Below are positions 1 through 12,089 of a stretch of 44,733 bases of DNA, piece by piece. Numbering within the stretch: position 1 is the stretch's first letter; every line of letters starts with the position of its first letter. The position numbers were made by a program, and so were the translations under genes. The notes under the pieces are model-generated. The model ran no database searches and was not told the DNA's origin. It was given only the letters and a program-made list of their open reading frames with translations. Origin of the DNA: Penium margaritaceum (Eukaryota; Streptophyta; Zygnematophyceae; Desmidiales; Peniaceae); contig SZWC01016114.1 in NCBI GenBank assembly GCA_023375785.1, forward strand, positions 1 to 44,733, written 5' to 3'.

Positions 1-302
1 GGGGGGGGGGGGGGGGGGGGGGGAGCACCCGGGTTCACTCGTAGATGCGTTTGGCAGGCCTGCAGAATATTGCGGACAGCAGGTTCGAGATCGTGGCCTT
101 TCAGTGCCTCGAAGTGCGAGCAAGGAGGAGCTCGTCGCTCCCCACTTGTCACCTTCTCAACCGCTCACCAGGACTACTGTCACTTGTTACCTGCACATTT
201 AACTCTCGCTTGCGTATGGAACTCCGTGCATGGTGCTCAACCTGTCTTGGTACCCGCCCCAAATTGTTCGATTCTCACCTTACACCTTAGCTCGCCCTTC
301 AC
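1..302 (+). repeat. 5' LTR of element A (partial)
   Basis: Starts inside a run of 23 G that corresponds to the 12-G run at 8054-8065 in the 3' LTR, then matches that LTR up to CTTCAC, immediately before the primer site at 303. The missing upstream part is the U3 start with TGTTGG. Confidence 0.92.
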
Positions 303-314
303 TGGTATCAGAGC
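303..314 (+). other. Primer-binding site of element A
   Basis: TGGTATCAGAGC, complementary to the 3' end of plant-type initiator tRNA-Met. It abuts the LTR with no spacer. Confidence 0.9.
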
Positions 315-2385
315 TGTGTGAAGAGGGAACGCATCGTATGCTACATCGCGAGTGAGATCTTGTTGGTGCGAGACACTTCGCCGTCGCCGCCACCGCTTCC
401 GCCGTGTCTGCTAGTCTCTAGCACACGCTCTTAAGGAGGAGGAGTCTTCTCCACCCTACTCTTCAACCTCCAGTCTTGGCGGTCAACTGCAGCCACTTTT
501 GGAAAATTGCAGGTTATGGTTTTTCCCTTTCCCTGGATCTCTTCTACTCGCAACTCGCTCGCAGCCACAATAGTCACAGCCGCCGCAACCTCAACAGCGT
601 GTCTGTTTGACGTCGACCTTCACAAGCTGTGGCAGTCTCCTTCTGTAGCCACAGCACACAAACTGTGGAGTCGCAGTCACAATTATCACTATGATTGTCG
701 TAGGTGCTCCTATCTTGTCTAGTACAGCAGATCAACAACAGTAGCAGCATCGTCTGTAGCAGCAGCGTTGGCAGCTGCCTCAGCCGTAGTAGCAACAACA
801 TTCGGGGTAGCAGCAACAGCATCACTCATGACAGCTCTTGCAGCCGCGTTAGTTGTAGTAGTAGTAGCACAAGAGCAGCAACATTAGCACGATTGTTAGC
901 AGCAGCGCTGACAGCTCCATCAGTCGCAGCAATAGCAGCATCCGAAGCAGCAGTAGCAGCAGTACTCTTGTCAGTAGCCGCATTGGCAGCCGCATCAACC
1001 ACAGCAGCAGCAGCATTTGAAGCAGCAACAACAGCAGGATTGTTGGGAGCGGAGCTGACAGCCCTGTCAGCTATCGTAGCAGCGGCAACAGCACTCTTAT
1101 TTGCAGCTGTATTGGCGTTCGCATCAGCCGTACCAGCAGCAGTATCAACGCCAGTAGCAGCACCCTTGTCAGTAGCAGTACTGGCAGCCACATCAACCGT
1201 AGCAGCACTAGCATCTGAAGAAACATCAATAGCAGGATTGTTCAGAGTGGAGCTGATAGCCCCATCAGCCGTCGTAGCAGTGGCATTGGCAACAGCAGCA
1301 ACACTCACAGCGGCAGCAGCGTTGTTAGCAATGGCACTGACAACCGCATTAGTAGATGCAGCATCAGTTCAGTTGCTACAGTGACAACGGCCCTCCATTT
1401 CGTACACCGCTTTGGTGGTACTACACCCCACCACGCTGGCTTGTCAAGACGCCTCGGACGCTCTTCCCTTTGGCGCATACTACAAGGGAGGGCCGCTGCA
1501 TCGGCATGCCAGACCCCGCAGAGGAATGAGCAGCGACCGGGCGTCCGCATTCATAGCGGCGTCATTCGTGCGAGCTACTCGCCATCGTTTGGTAAGCGTC
1601 TCCCTGCCCTCTTCTCCCGGGAAGAGTCTGCAGCCACAAGACGCTCCCGATCTGTCTGTTGCATTCACACAGGACGTCGTTAGTCTTGTGAGTGTGCTCG
1701 CTTGCACGATTGCAACAATTATAGACGTAGCTGAAGCAGCCGCGACTACGTTTGCAACAGCCGCTAGAGCCTCTTGCGCACCTTCCTCGACCTCACCTGG
1801 GCGTGCAATAGAGGCTTCAGTTGTCATTGGTCCCATTGCTGCAGCAGCCGCTGACATAGGAACACAAATTTCTGCAGCCGCGTCTGCCTTCGCATCAGCG
1901 ACGGCCTTTGTTGCATCTGCAACAGCGGTAGCGGCGGCTTCAGTTCACACCTCGACATCAGCTGCTGTCACTGCAGCGGCATCTGCTCCATCGGCCGCCT
2001 CCAGCTTTGTCAGAGCAACAATCTCCATCGCGGCAGTCATCACCACCCTCAGTGCCGCTTTCGTCACTGAAGTGTTTGCTCTGGTGGTACCCCTTGCCTC
2101 CACCGTTGCCATTCTCTCTGCTACCACAGCAGTTGCAATTCCCCCACTTCTAGCCTTTCTATGTAGTCCGTCACCTTCTATCCATTCATGATTCTCTCTC
2201 TTGCATGCTTTTGTCCCCTGCCATCCTCCCTTGTTCTTTCTGCGGTGGCCTGTCGTGTCTGAATTGGGGTGGGCTGACTTACAACATTTAACTACCTTGC
2301 CTAAGGCAACCCCATTTTTCCCACGCCCACTGGGGCTGGGGAAACTCTGCCCAAATTTTTCGAGCAGAGCCCTTACATCATCACC
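315..2385 (+). other. Long leader of element A with Ala-codon-like GCA/GTA-rich tract
   Basis: About 2 kb between primer site and gag. From 700 to 1380 and again from 1700 to 2190 the DNA is a low-complexity mixture of GCA, GTA and CAG triplets that stays open on both strands as Ala/Val/Ser/Thr-rich frames. A phrase beginning GATTGTT and followed by a GCTGACAGC-like stretch recurs near 891, 1041 and 1237, so part of the tract grew by imperfect tandem duplication. I see no recognisable protein domain and treat the open frames as composition effects. Confidence 0.6.
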
Positions 2386-3822
2386 ATGCCTAGTGACGAC
2401 AAGTCAGTCATTGCTGCCCTTCAACGTCAGCTGATCCTCGCTCACGAGGCTGAGCAAGAGGCTGAAGACCGCCTTAAGCTCGCCGAGGACAGTCGTGCAA
2501 CCTTCGCCGATGAAGTCGCTGCCATTGTCTTACGTCGTCTCCCTGTCGTGCCTGTTGTCCCACCTACTGGTGCTAATTCCACTCCTACCTCTGGTACACC
2601 CTCTGCCTTCGACACTTCCGCTACTAATCAGACTGGTCACTCTGTTGCGGCTTCTGCCCCTCCTGCGCCGAGCCAGCATGACTTCTTCTCGCAGCCATCT
2701 TCCTTCTCTGTTGGACTCGCCTTTTCTTCCTGGGAGGTGCGCTTTAGCGCTGGGCTCAGGGAGAGTAGCTATGGGAGTACTACTCTCCAGCTGTCGCTCC
2801 TTTCACTCCCTGTGCTGGTGAATGTGCCCATGCTGTGTGCGCCCTCATCGCTGCTGCTTCTGAGTCACTGATTGATGATGTCGGCACGTTGAATGCTGAC
2901 CCTAATGTCCAACGTCTAGCTGATTCTGTCAGCGCATATGCCATGCTGCGTCGTCGCATCACTGTCACTGGCCAAGCTGCTCAAAGCACGCTCACGGTCC
3001 ATGTCAACACGCTTCTCATGCGTGGTGATGAGACCACCGATGCATACTGGGCTCGTGGTCTCAAGCTCCTTTGCGAGCTTGACGAAGCAACACCTGGCCA
3101 GCTTTGTACCGTCCTCACCATGGTCAACGGCCTCATCTCGGTTTTGTCCGACCTTCTTCGTGACGTCACGGCAGATGAGCTGCAGCGTCTTGCCTCACAG
3201 CCCGTTTCGCCAAGGTTGCCGCCTCGGGTAGGAGCTCTCTTGGACTTCACCGCTGAGCATCTTGCAGCCTAGTGGACTAGCCTTCAGAACAAACGTCTCC
3301 ATCCCTCTGCTGTCACAGGTGTTGCTGCGCTCACCACCACTAATATGCCACCTTCTTCCTCTGCTCCTTCTCCCTCCCCCTCTTCTGCCTCGTCCTCTGC
3401 TGCCTCTGCCCTTGCCTCCCAAGGCCGTCGGAAGGGCAAGGGTAAGGGCAAAGGCAAGGGGCAGGCCAAAGGCAGGGGCCCCTCATCCCGTGCTCCCGGT
3501 GCCGTCGTGTGTTGGAACTGCGGCTCCTCATAGCACTCTGCTCGTTCGTGCCCCGCCCCTCCGGACGATCTTCGTCTAGCTAGGGCCATGCGTGCTCACT
3601 GGGCTCACACATTCGGCTCCTCCTCCGCACCTTTGACCTCCTTCTCTACGGCCTCTCCACCTGCCACCACCTTTGCTCATGCCCACTCCACCACTGGCGT
3701 GGCTTCTTTTCCTCCTCCTGGCCCATATCCTTGGGGCTGGCCTCCTCCATTCGGTGCACCCATCTACGCTGGTCCTCCTTCCTTTGCCTACATCACGCTG
3801 CCGTGGTTCTCCTAATTCCTCT
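2386..3822 (+). pseudogene. gag: Element A gag (nucleocapsid/capsid) remnant
   Basis: Gag would form the particle that packages the element RNA. The start at 2386 is in good context (TCACCATGCC). The N-terminus is a charged helix rich in Glu, Lys and Ala; the frame then shifts near 2830 and continues from 2835 through a UBN2-like capsid region (AYWARGLKLLCELDEATPGQ). It is followed by a basic Lys/Gly stretch (about 3430-3480) and a CX2CX4HX4C zinc knuckle at 3510-3551. Two in-frame TAG codons interrupt it, one at about 3270 and one inside the zinc knuckle at 3531-3533, directly before the zinc-binding His. After about 3800 the frame is lost. Identification rests on position, the knuckle and the following pol. 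Confidence 0.8.
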
Positions 3823-3965
3823 GGCGCATCCACTTCGGCACCACCAGCGTCGGTGGACGGTGACCGTAACGATAGAGAGCGCGAGCTGGAGCAGTCTCTT
3901 CTTCAGCTCCTGCGCCTTCGCGATCAGGGAGGTGAGAGTGTTGCATCGTCGGCCAGAGGTCTCGT

Positions 3966-6900
3966 TTGTCAGACGAACACTGTCCTTTGTGGGGACCCCC
4001 CGGTCATGTCCTGGGCTCGTTGAGTGTGTCCGGCCCATGGATTAAGCACTGGCAGTCTGTCTTTCTTCCTCCTTGTCTCTCGTCTGTTTCCTCTCAGTGC
4101 TCTGTTGGCACTATTGCCAAATCTAGTGTTCTCCCTTCTGTGCGTGTCTCCTGTGGCTTTTGGGTCCTCGATTGTGGGGCCACCCACCACATGACATCAG
4201 TCCACTCGTCGTTCCTCTTGTTGGGCCCGTTGGGTCCGTCCCTCTCGTTCATACTGGGTCAGGTCTGTTGCTCCCTGTTCAGGGTGTTGGTGTCGTCCGT
4301 TTTGTCGGTCCCGGTGGTGCCCTGTACTTGCCTGACTGCTGCCTGCGTCGTCCCTTGACGACCAATGTATGGACTTCACTGCCAGTCGTGGTGTTAGTAC
4401 TGTCTGTTTGCGCCCGTCTGGCCGTCCTGTCCTACATGGTGTGTAGTGTGGCAAGCTCTACCGTGTTTCCTTGCATGCCTCCTCTGCTTCCGTGCCGGAG
4501 ACTGCCCTCACTCACGTTTCTCCCTCCCTATCTCCTGATCTTGTTCGTCTCTTGCATCGCCGCCTTGGTCATGTCCATTCTGACGTCGTCCACAGCATGC
4601 TTTGTCTTCAGCCTGCTGTTGGTCTTTCTCCATCTGACTTCCCTAACCCTGGCCCCATTGACTGTCTTGATTGTGCACAAGGAAAGATGCATCGCTCCCC
4701 TTTCTCTCCGTCTGACTCTCAATCCTCCCACCACTCTATCGTGTCCATGCGAATGTCATGGGTCCTTTGCCCCATGACCTCCTAGGTGATTTTGGTCGCT
4801 ATGTCTTATGCCTCACCGATGATTTTTCCCGTTTTCGTTGGGTGTTCACCCTTTGTCAGAAGAGCGACGTTTGCTCTGTCGCCAAGTCCTGGCTTGTTCA
4901 GGCTGAATGAGCGTGTCAGCGGTCATTGCACATCTTTTGCAGCGACCGTAGTGGTGAATTTCTTGGTCCCATCGCTCGCCTCATTGAGTCTCGTGGGGTG
5001 TGTTTGGAGACCTGTGCTCCATACACACCCCAGAAAAATGGCGTCTCTGAGTGTTGGAATCGGACGCTGGCTGACGGCGTGTGCACCCTCTTGTCTGAGT
5101 CCGGTCTTTCTCCACTCTTTGCCTTTGAGGCGATGAGCTACATGACGTGGGTCTAGAACCACGTCCCTCACGGTCCTCTCCCTTGTATGGTCACTCCCTT
5201 TGAGCGTTGGTACGACACTCGTGCTGACCTTCGTCTCGCTCGCGTCTGGAGGAGCATTGCATTTGTCTGGCTCCCCGAGGATTTGCGTGACGGTAAACTG
5301 TCTCCTCGTGGTCGTTTGTGTCTCTTTCTGGACGTGTCTGTCCAGTCTAAGGCCTGGCGTTTCTGGGATCTGATCCGTCAGTGCGTCATCGATTCCCGCA
5401 ATGCCCTGTTTTTTGAGTCAGTCTTCCTTCGTGACCTCGGTGGCTTGCCACCTGCCTCCTCTCTTGTGCATGTCTCTTGGCTGGGGGGGGTAGTTGGTCC
5501 TGCCACCCCCGCAGTCCCTATCATTGCACCGCAGTCTTCATCCTTGTTGCAGTCCTCGTTGTCCGGTCATACACCCTGCTTGCTGTCCTCATCCCCTGTC
5601 GCTACACCGCAGCCTTCATCCTTGTTGCAGTCCTCGTTCTCCGGTCATGCACTCTGCTTGCCGTCCTCGTCGTCCGGCCACAAAACCAGTGTGTCTCCAT
5701 CCTGCAATAGCTCCTCCGCCGTCCCGTCCTCTCTTGTCACAGACCCTGCCCAGTCAGTTGCTACCTCCCCACCTACTTCTCCGTCCAATCCGATCACGCC
5801 TTTGGTGGCCACCTCACCCGTCTCTTATCCCCATGTGGCCGCTCCACCTCCGCCACTAGCCACCACTGGCCCCGCTGCGGTCTCCCCTTTTGTCCGATGT
5901 GGGCGCCTTTGTGCGCTCCCTCAATGCTCTTGCACTATGGCCCCAGCACGCCCCTAGCAGTCTCACATTAGTCAGTCTGTCCTTCCTACTGGCAAGGATG
6001 TCCTGGGCTTGGCCACAGGGGTTGTCCACCCCAGCTCTGTTCTTGGCTATGCGCTTGTGGCCTCGGAGCATGCGCACGCATTGGAGGTGGCTGTTTTGAG
6101 CAGCGTTACAGAATGTCACGTTGCGTCCGCCACCATAGCCCTACCACCAGAGCCAACCATGGTGCGTCAAGCACGCGCGTCCACTGACGCCCAGCTGTGG
6201 GAGGCCGCCATGCGTGATGAGTTGGAACACTCTGGATGACCACGCCGTCTATGAGTTAGTTGACTTGCGGCCCGGTCGCAAGGCCATTGACGCTCGATGG
6301 GTCTTCCGACAAAAGTACAAACCCAATGGTGCACTGGATAAGTACAAAGCGAGACTCACGACGAAGGGGTTCTCCAAGGTCCCAGGCGTCAACGTCGACC
6401 AAACATTTGCGCTGGTTGGATGATATACCACCGCCACAGCATTGCTGAGCCTTGTGGTCCACCACGACTGGGAGCTAGAGCAGATGGATGTAAACAATGC
6501 GTTCCTGCACAGACAGCTGGATGAGGAGATCTACATGGTCCAGCCTCCATGCTTCTCCGAGGGCACTAACAGAGTCTGGCGGCTGCGGAAGGCCCTCTAC
6601 AGCCTGAAGCAGTCGCCTCGGTGTTGGAACCAGGAAATCACGTCCACCCTTGAAAAAGGAGGGTATCTGTGCTGTACGGTGGATCCTTCACTCTTCGTCA
6701 CTCCACCCTCTGTGCCGGTCGTGGCTGTCCTTGTCTATGTGGACGACCTGCTAATACCATCACCTAGCCAGGGTGCTGTCAAGTCAGAGAAAAACCTCCT
6801 GCAATCCACGTACAAGATGAAAGACCTTGGACCCGCTCTTGCCTCCTTGGGCATGGAGCTTGAGTGTGACCGTTTACGTTGAACTCTTCATGTTCATCAG

Positions 6901-7739
6901 GCTGTGTATGTTCGCAGTCTCGGGGAGCACTTTGCCGCCATGCTTATGATGCAAGCTGGGTAGAGTCCACACCCACAGCGTCGATGCCTATGATGCAAGC
7001 TGGGCAGAGGTTGTTGAAGACACTGGACGTGTCTAAGCTGGGGGAGCCAATCGACGTTACAGACTATCTCCGCGTCATTGGGTCACTCATGTACTTGGCG
7101 ACAACGACTAGAGCGGATGTTGCCTTCTCTGTGAACTTCTTGGCCCAGTTCTCTCAATGTCCTCGGGCACAACACTAGGAGGCTGCGCCGTGTGTTGTCA
7201 GATACGCCCTCTCCACTGCCCGGACTGGTCTGTGTTATCGAGCACAGCAGTCAGTTGTAGTCGATGGCTACACAGACAGCAAATGGGCCCATGACACAGA
7301 TGCTCGCAGCTGCACCGGCTACATTTTCCTTGTCGGAGGGACCGTTGTGTCATGGAAAAGTGTCAAACAAGGTTGTGTAGCACGCACTTCCAGTGAGGCT
7401 GAGTATGTTGCTGTTGGTGCTGGCACGTATGAGAGTGTTTGGCTATGTCGCTTGTTTCCGCAATTGCGTGTTCCCATCCGTTGCATCGCGTTGAGTTGTA
7501 ACAACCAAAACACCAAAACAATTGCCCAGCATGATGGCATGCATCACACACGCACAAAACACATCAATGTTGAGCATCACTTTGTGCGTGAGTGCGTTGC
7601 TGTAGGTGATGTCCGGATTGTTTGGGTTGACACACGACAGCAAAGAGCTAACTTCTTCACAAAGGGACTCAGCAACAATGTTTTCAAGGTAGCCGTGCAT
7701 GCAGTGAGACTGTTGTACCCTCGTTGTGACCTAGGGTGA
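3966..7739 (+). pseudogene. pol: Element A pol remnant: protease, integrase, reverse transcriptase, RNase H
   Basis: This is the copia-order polyprotein. The protease motif near 4170 reads LDCGATHHM, where the usual catalytic triplet is DSG or DTG. The pre-integrase region (HRRLGHVHSD and CLDCAQGK) lies at about 4540-4690. The integrase core reads TDDFSRFRWVF, DRSGEF and NGVSECWNRT at about 4810-5070, followed by KAWRFW near 5350. A Ser/Pro-rich linker with a 75-bp duplication (5527 and 5602) leads to the RT, with KYKARLTTKGF, MDVNNAFLH, LKQSPRCWNQE and the catalytic YVDDLL at about 6340-6750. RNase H has YTDSKWA, SSEAEYVA and KHINVEHHFVR at about 7270-7590 and ends in TGA at 7737. Stops and frameshifts occur near 4900, 5154, 6238, 6420, 6880, 6960 and 7180. 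Confidence 0.92.
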
Positions 7740-7831
7740 ATGTTTGTTTTGTGCGTGTGTTCAGGAGTTAGTCACGTCTTGTGACACATGTAATTCCTGT
7801 ACGATTTTGCTTGTGTGTGTCAGCTGTGGGT

Positions 7832-7841
7832 CATGGGGGAG
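7832..7841 (+). other. Polypurine tract of element A
   Basis: CATGGGGGAG directly before the LTR start TGTTGG. The identical tract precedes the 3' LTR of B and, on the other strand, of E. Confidence 0.88.
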
Positions 7842-8345
7842 TGTTGGTTTGTGAACCACAGATACGCAGTGACCTCTGGTCTTGTTGCACACTCACCCCA
7901 GTGATGCAAGTGACTGATGATGGAGAGACGTTGGCACCGGAACCACAGCATCTTTCGTGGTGACACGTGCACAAGATGTGGCGCTATGATCATTCTCATT
8001 GTGGCTCATGATCATCGTCACCTGAACACTAGGTCTCCTAGTGCTACTATGTTGGGGGGGGGGGGTGAGCACCCGGGTTCACTCGTAGATGCGTTTGGCA
8101 GGCCTGCAGAATATTGCGGCCAGCAGGTTCGAGATCGAGGCCTTTCAGTACCTCGAAGTGCAAGCGAGGAGGAGCTCGCCGCTCCCAGCTCGTCACCTTC
8201 TCAACCGCTCGCCAGGACTACTGTCAGAGGTTACTTGTGTTTTGACTCTCGCTTGCTTATGGAACCCCGTGCATGGTGCTCAACCTGTCTTGGTACCCGC
8301 CCCACATTGTTCCATTCTCACCTCACACCTTAGCTCGCCCTTCAC
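7842..8345 (+). repeat. 3' LTR of element A
   Basis: About 504 bp, from TGTTGGTTT to CTTCAC. The right part (from 8054) is repeated at 1-302. It contains a 12-G run at 8054-8065 that matches the poly-G at the window start. Confidence 0.88.
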
Positions 8346-10029
8346 AGAAGCACACAACCTATCTTGGCAGAAGCACACATGCAGCGTCCACAAATGTATT
8401 GAGAGCAATCATTTCATCAAGGACAATAGGTTCAGCAACAGCACACTCCATGTCGGGAACCAAAACAACGCCGCTAGAGGACCAGCTGGTGATGGCACCA
8501 ACTGCATCACCAATGGTAGTTGCACGGTTAATGCAGCGACAATAGAAAGCAACAATTGTCCAAGTTGGTGAGGGATAAAGAAAAGAATTATTAATTTTTT
8601 TTTATAGGAAAACTTTGTTCACGACTTTGAGCTTTGATTTAGCATCACCCAAAGCTAGGAGAGAAGGAAACCAATTTCCACAGAAGGTGGCCATGTCAAT
8701 TGGGGTTTCAACGTGAGCAGTCATGATGCCCGGCCACAACTCAAGCTACTAGTTTGTCTTTCGTAAACTTTCCCCCACCTGAGTGTATGTCAAAAAACCT
8801 GGGTCTTGGACTTGTCTGTGTTGTGGACGCAGCAGGGCAACTCTCCCTCAAGACATTGTGCCCCTGTTGCAGCTGCTACCGTTGTTCATGCACAGATGAC
8901 GCTGATGTGGCAGGTAACAGAGAGCTCCGCCTGTTCACCTGCTATTGCTGCACCTGCTCTTGGAGCTGCTACTACTACTCCAATGTAAATGGCATGGCTG
9001 CGGTGGGTGACGGGTAGATGAACCTAGCCGCTTGCTACTACTGCGCCTGCTTTTGCAAAAGTTGTTGCTGTTGATGTACTGATGTGGTTGGTGGCACATA
9101 TCCAAACCTCCGAGCCCACTTCTATTGCAGATGTTGTTGCAACTGCTCCTACAACAACTCCTCGAATGATGGCGCTCTGTTAGGAGGTAGAGAGAGAAGA
9201 TCGACAGCGATAGACACCGCCGACTGTCGTTGGCACACGCCAATGGTTTCAGAAAAGACTCATCCCCCTGCAGAGAAAGAAGGGGGGTGTGTGAGACAGT
9301 TCTCGAAGCCTCACATGCCCTGATACCGAGAAGTAGTAAAACGAGGTGAGGGGGTTAGTGATTGAGCATGAGAGAGCGAGGGAAAACACAATGGATCAAG
9401 CTCATGACTTTGGCGATTTGTGAGAAGTTATGAACACAAACAAGTAGATGGTGCTAAGAGTATTACATGGTGAAGCGATTCCCACTCGCTCATAGAGTGC
9501 TTGGCGAGGCTTGTCGGGAGCGCTTGGGTCAAGCCAAACATCACGCGACAATCCAAGAGCGGCTACTACCAGTAATATTCGACAGCATGAAAGTAGCGGG
9601 ATCGACAACCGGTAACCAGCAAAACTATCTACGGGGCAGTGCACATTAGAATACATGCTAGAAATCCACGTTGTGAGGCTTGTGTGAGCATGCAATTTTA
9701 GTTCATGGACATCCGCATCTCTAGCAGAGAGCAACAAGGAGGGATGGCAAATGTTGAGAGCAAGGAAACTAAATCATAATATCAATGTGGTAACTCTGCA
9801 CCAGGTGGAGTATACGTTATCAACCGCAGACAACTCATTTGGAGAATATCCTCATCAGTATTCTCCCCTACAAATTTGTGTGTATGAGGCGAGTCAAGTT
9901 GCAAAATGTGCTGGCCACGGACGAGCACCATGTGTGTTATGTCAAGCGAGAATCGATGTGATGACATTTGCATATCACCCCTTGTTTGCCAAATAGTGTT
10001 GCAGGCATCACGATCAAGTGGAGAAGATA
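8346..10029. other. Apparently unique DNA between elements A and C
   Basis: No LTR, purine tract or pol motif was found here. Open frames are short (longest about 110 codons) and overlap on both strands. Around 8850-9160 the composition again gives Ala/Thr-rich or Cys/Tyr-rich frames like the leader of A, so part could be a fragment of an older element. A short phrase CAGAAGCACACA is duplicated at 8345 and 8367. I see nothing I can call a gene. Confidence 0.5.
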
Positions 10030-10034
10030 TGATT
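10030..10034. repeat. Target-site duplication of element C, left copy
   Basis: TGATT, repeated exactly at 25728-25732 on the other side of element C. Confidence 0.9.
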
Positions 10035-10703
10035 CATTGGAAATAATTTTTAGGGCATGCAGGCCCATGCAAAAATGAACATGAGCTCTCTGTGTGAGTG
10101 CGATGCAAGATGGCATCAATTTGGCTAAGTCTGGAACTCTGAATATAAAGAACAACGAGAGAGTACAAATGAGCCGTAAGCTGACTTAAGTAGGGGCGCC
10201 GGCACCTAGCCGCACCGGGCCTCGTCACCCCCGTTGAGCCCAAACGAGTCACCAGGTAGAACACACTGCGTACACCACGATAACAATAACGATGGTCTCC
10301 TCGAGGCACCGGAACAGCTCTCCGAGTGCCCGGGTCTCGACCACCGAGAAAATATGAACAGTGCCAGAAAATCTCACAATCAACGTCAAGACTTCACACA
10401 CAACTTTCCAAACATCGGAAGCACTAGTACAGCCATCGGGTCTCCTCGTTGCACCAGTATAGTCTACCGGGTGCGCGGGTCTCAACCCACCGAGAAAACT
10501 CTCCTAGCTCCCGACAAGCCCACAGGGCTACCAGAACGCATCCACCGCGTCTCGCCGGCGCTGTCGTAGGTGCTGGAGAAGTCTTCGTGCAGTCTAGAGG
10601 CCCGTCGTGTCGTCACGCCCTCCTCTACCATATACCCCGGATGTGGGTATATCAGTAAACTAGCGGTGTCGGTCGTGACGGGTGGAAGCCACACAAACCA
10701 ACA
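10035..10703 (-). repeat. 3' LTR of element C
   Basis: 669 bp, read on the minus strand from TGTTGGTTTGTG to CCAATG. It matches 25068-25727 and the two LTRs of D. It contains two of the hairpin modules (10292-10345 and 10438-10490). Confidence 0.93.
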
Positions 10704-10714
10704 CTCTCCTTGGC
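10704..10714 (-). other. Polypurine tract of element C
   Basis: GCCAAGGAGAG on the minus strand, directly before the 3' LTR. D has GCCAGGGGAAG at the same place. Confidence 0.8.
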
Positions 10715-10800
10715 TGACATAGCCGTCCGCGCCAGAACGAATGAACAAAGGCATGGAACAACAATGTATGGCAAGCCATAACATGCATGAGTCAACTCAC

Positions 10801-10866
10801 AGACACACACACACACACACCCACACACACACACACAGACACACATACACACACACACACACACAC
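10801..10866 (+). repeat. CA/TG dinucleotide microsatellite in the 3' untranslated part of C
   Basis: About 60 bp of nearly pure (CA)n. The matching position in D (near 31950-31965) has only a short TG run, so the repeat expanded in C after the two copies separated. Confidence 0.9.
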
Positions 10867-10884
10867 TCATCTGCTATCAATCTA

Positions 10885-11047
10885 GGGTCTCCCTGGACAC
10901 TGGCACAGTCCACCAAGTGTTTGGGTCTCGACCATGAAAGGAGTGATGAACACACACACAAACCAATGTAATGCACATCATACACATGTCAAAGGAGAAG
11001 ATGGTCTCCTTGTGACACTGGCGGTACCAGGGTCCAGGTCTCGACCG
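10885..11047 (-). repeat. Hairpin modules 1-2 of the array in C
   Basis: Two copies of the ~50-nt module, at 10885-10933 and 11002-11047. Each is bounded by GGTCTCC on the left and TCTCGACC on the right (plus-strand reading), with an inner inverted repeat built on CACTGG and related words. They correspond to D copies at 31886-31934 and 31772-31816. Confidence 0.75.
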
Positions 11048-11069
11048 CTACGAGCAATTTAACACAATA

Positions 11070-11074
11070 GTATC
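11070..11074. repeat. Target-site duplication of element B, left copy
   Basis: GTATC, repeated exactly at 20215-20219. The same place in element D, which has no insertion, carries it once, so D is an empty-site control. Confidence 0.95.
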
Positions 11075-11910
11075 TGTTGGTTTTTTGCGCATCTCTCATT
11101 TTGCTCTGTTGTGTCCTCCCGGCTTGTGTACATCGGCGTGCAGATGACTGACGGCGAGACTCGACGCTGATGAAGTGTCGTCCGGTGGACCCGACGCACG
11201 CTGAGGTCTACTCGCAGTTTGTTGGAGCCTCCTCTCTCCGGCGACGTGCTCAGCTCCATCGGCAGGCCTCCTTGGCGGTCGTGCTGCCGGCGGTCACTGC
11301 CACCGCAGTTGTTGTCTGCATACGTCTAGTGCGTCCCATTGCGTCTGCATCGTCATGCTCTGCATAGGATCCTTGTTGCATGTTGCATGGTCGTGTTTGG
11401 CGTCTTGGACCATCATAGGCACTGCCTGGGTTCGGGCAGTCATAACTCCTTGCTACTAATTTTCTAGCCGTTTCTGACCGCATGGTTGCGTTTGCAGCGT
11501 CGCTATTATGGTATGGTCCAGTTTTCAGGCAAAACGGACGATGCCCAAGTTTTGAGCTCTCGGTCGTCTGGCAGGCCTCACCGAGAAAACCTGCCAGCCT
11601 AAAAATAGAGCTATTCTGTGGTTGGCTGTTGAACTCAGTAACAAGCTCTACATAGCTGGGGGGAGGCTAGTTCTTGGAGGGGTCTCCCATTGTGTCTCAT
11701 TCTTGATTGTTAATCAATTACTTTCAGTTTCCAGGTGCTTTCTGGCGCTAACACTGGCGCACGCACTTCTAAGTAACAAACCCAGAGCTTCCAGACTTAG
11801 TCTCTAGGGCAGCAGACTGAGGGGGCAGCTGACTTAAGCAACTAGCGTGGAAGTCCGCACGCTACATCAACAACGCTGATGTCCCAACCTGCTGCCTAGC
11901 ATTTCTGTCT
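11075..11910 (+). repeat. 5' LTR of element B
   Basis: 836 bp from TGTTGGTTTT to TTCTGTCT. It matches 19380-20214 with scattered differences and is followed with no gap by the primer site. It ends in CT instead of the usual CA. Confidence 0.95.
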
Positions 11911-11922
11911 TGGTATCAGAGC
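11911..11922 (+). other. Primer-binding site of element B
   Basis: TGGTATCAGAGC, initiator tRNA-Met type, abutting the LTR. Confidence 0.92.
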
Positions 11923-12089
11923 CAGAGCATAGCAGCAGCAGCAAAAGACTGACGTACAGGTGCCAGACAACGCCGGCAGACCTCCATACGCGCGAGTGCA
12001 GGGGAAATGCTACAGGACTTTTTTTCGGCAGCATTGACCCGCCTGGTGGCGGCGTAATTTTTTTCCCACGGCCATTGGGCGAGGGGAGA

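Larger units (their letters stand above)
1..8345 (+). mobile_element. Element A: degenerate Ty1/copia LTR retrotransposon, 5' LTR truncated by the window edge
   Basis: This is a copia-type element in the order LTR, primer site, long leader, gag, protease, integrase, reverse transcriptase, RNase H, purine tract, LTR. Bases 1-302 repeat bases from about 8054 to 8345 almost collinearly, which identifies the two LTRs. The full 3' LTR begins at 7842 directly after a purine tract, so the first ~200 bases of the 5' LTR lie outside the window. The internal coding region has several frameshifts and stops, so the copy is dead. The two LTRs differ at many positions by eye, which suggests an old insertion. 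The left target duplication is outside the window; the right one would be AGAAG at 8346-8350, but this cannot be confirmed. It is a different copia family from B and E, as its gag and LTR differ. Confidence 0.93.

Noticed and set aside
8050..8345. A ~296-bp LTR for element A starting at TGTTGGGGG (8050)
   Set aside because: No purine tract precedes it. The CATGGGGGAG tract and TGTTGG at 7842 match the arrangement in B and E, so the LTR is about 504 bp and the shorter match only reflects the window edge.
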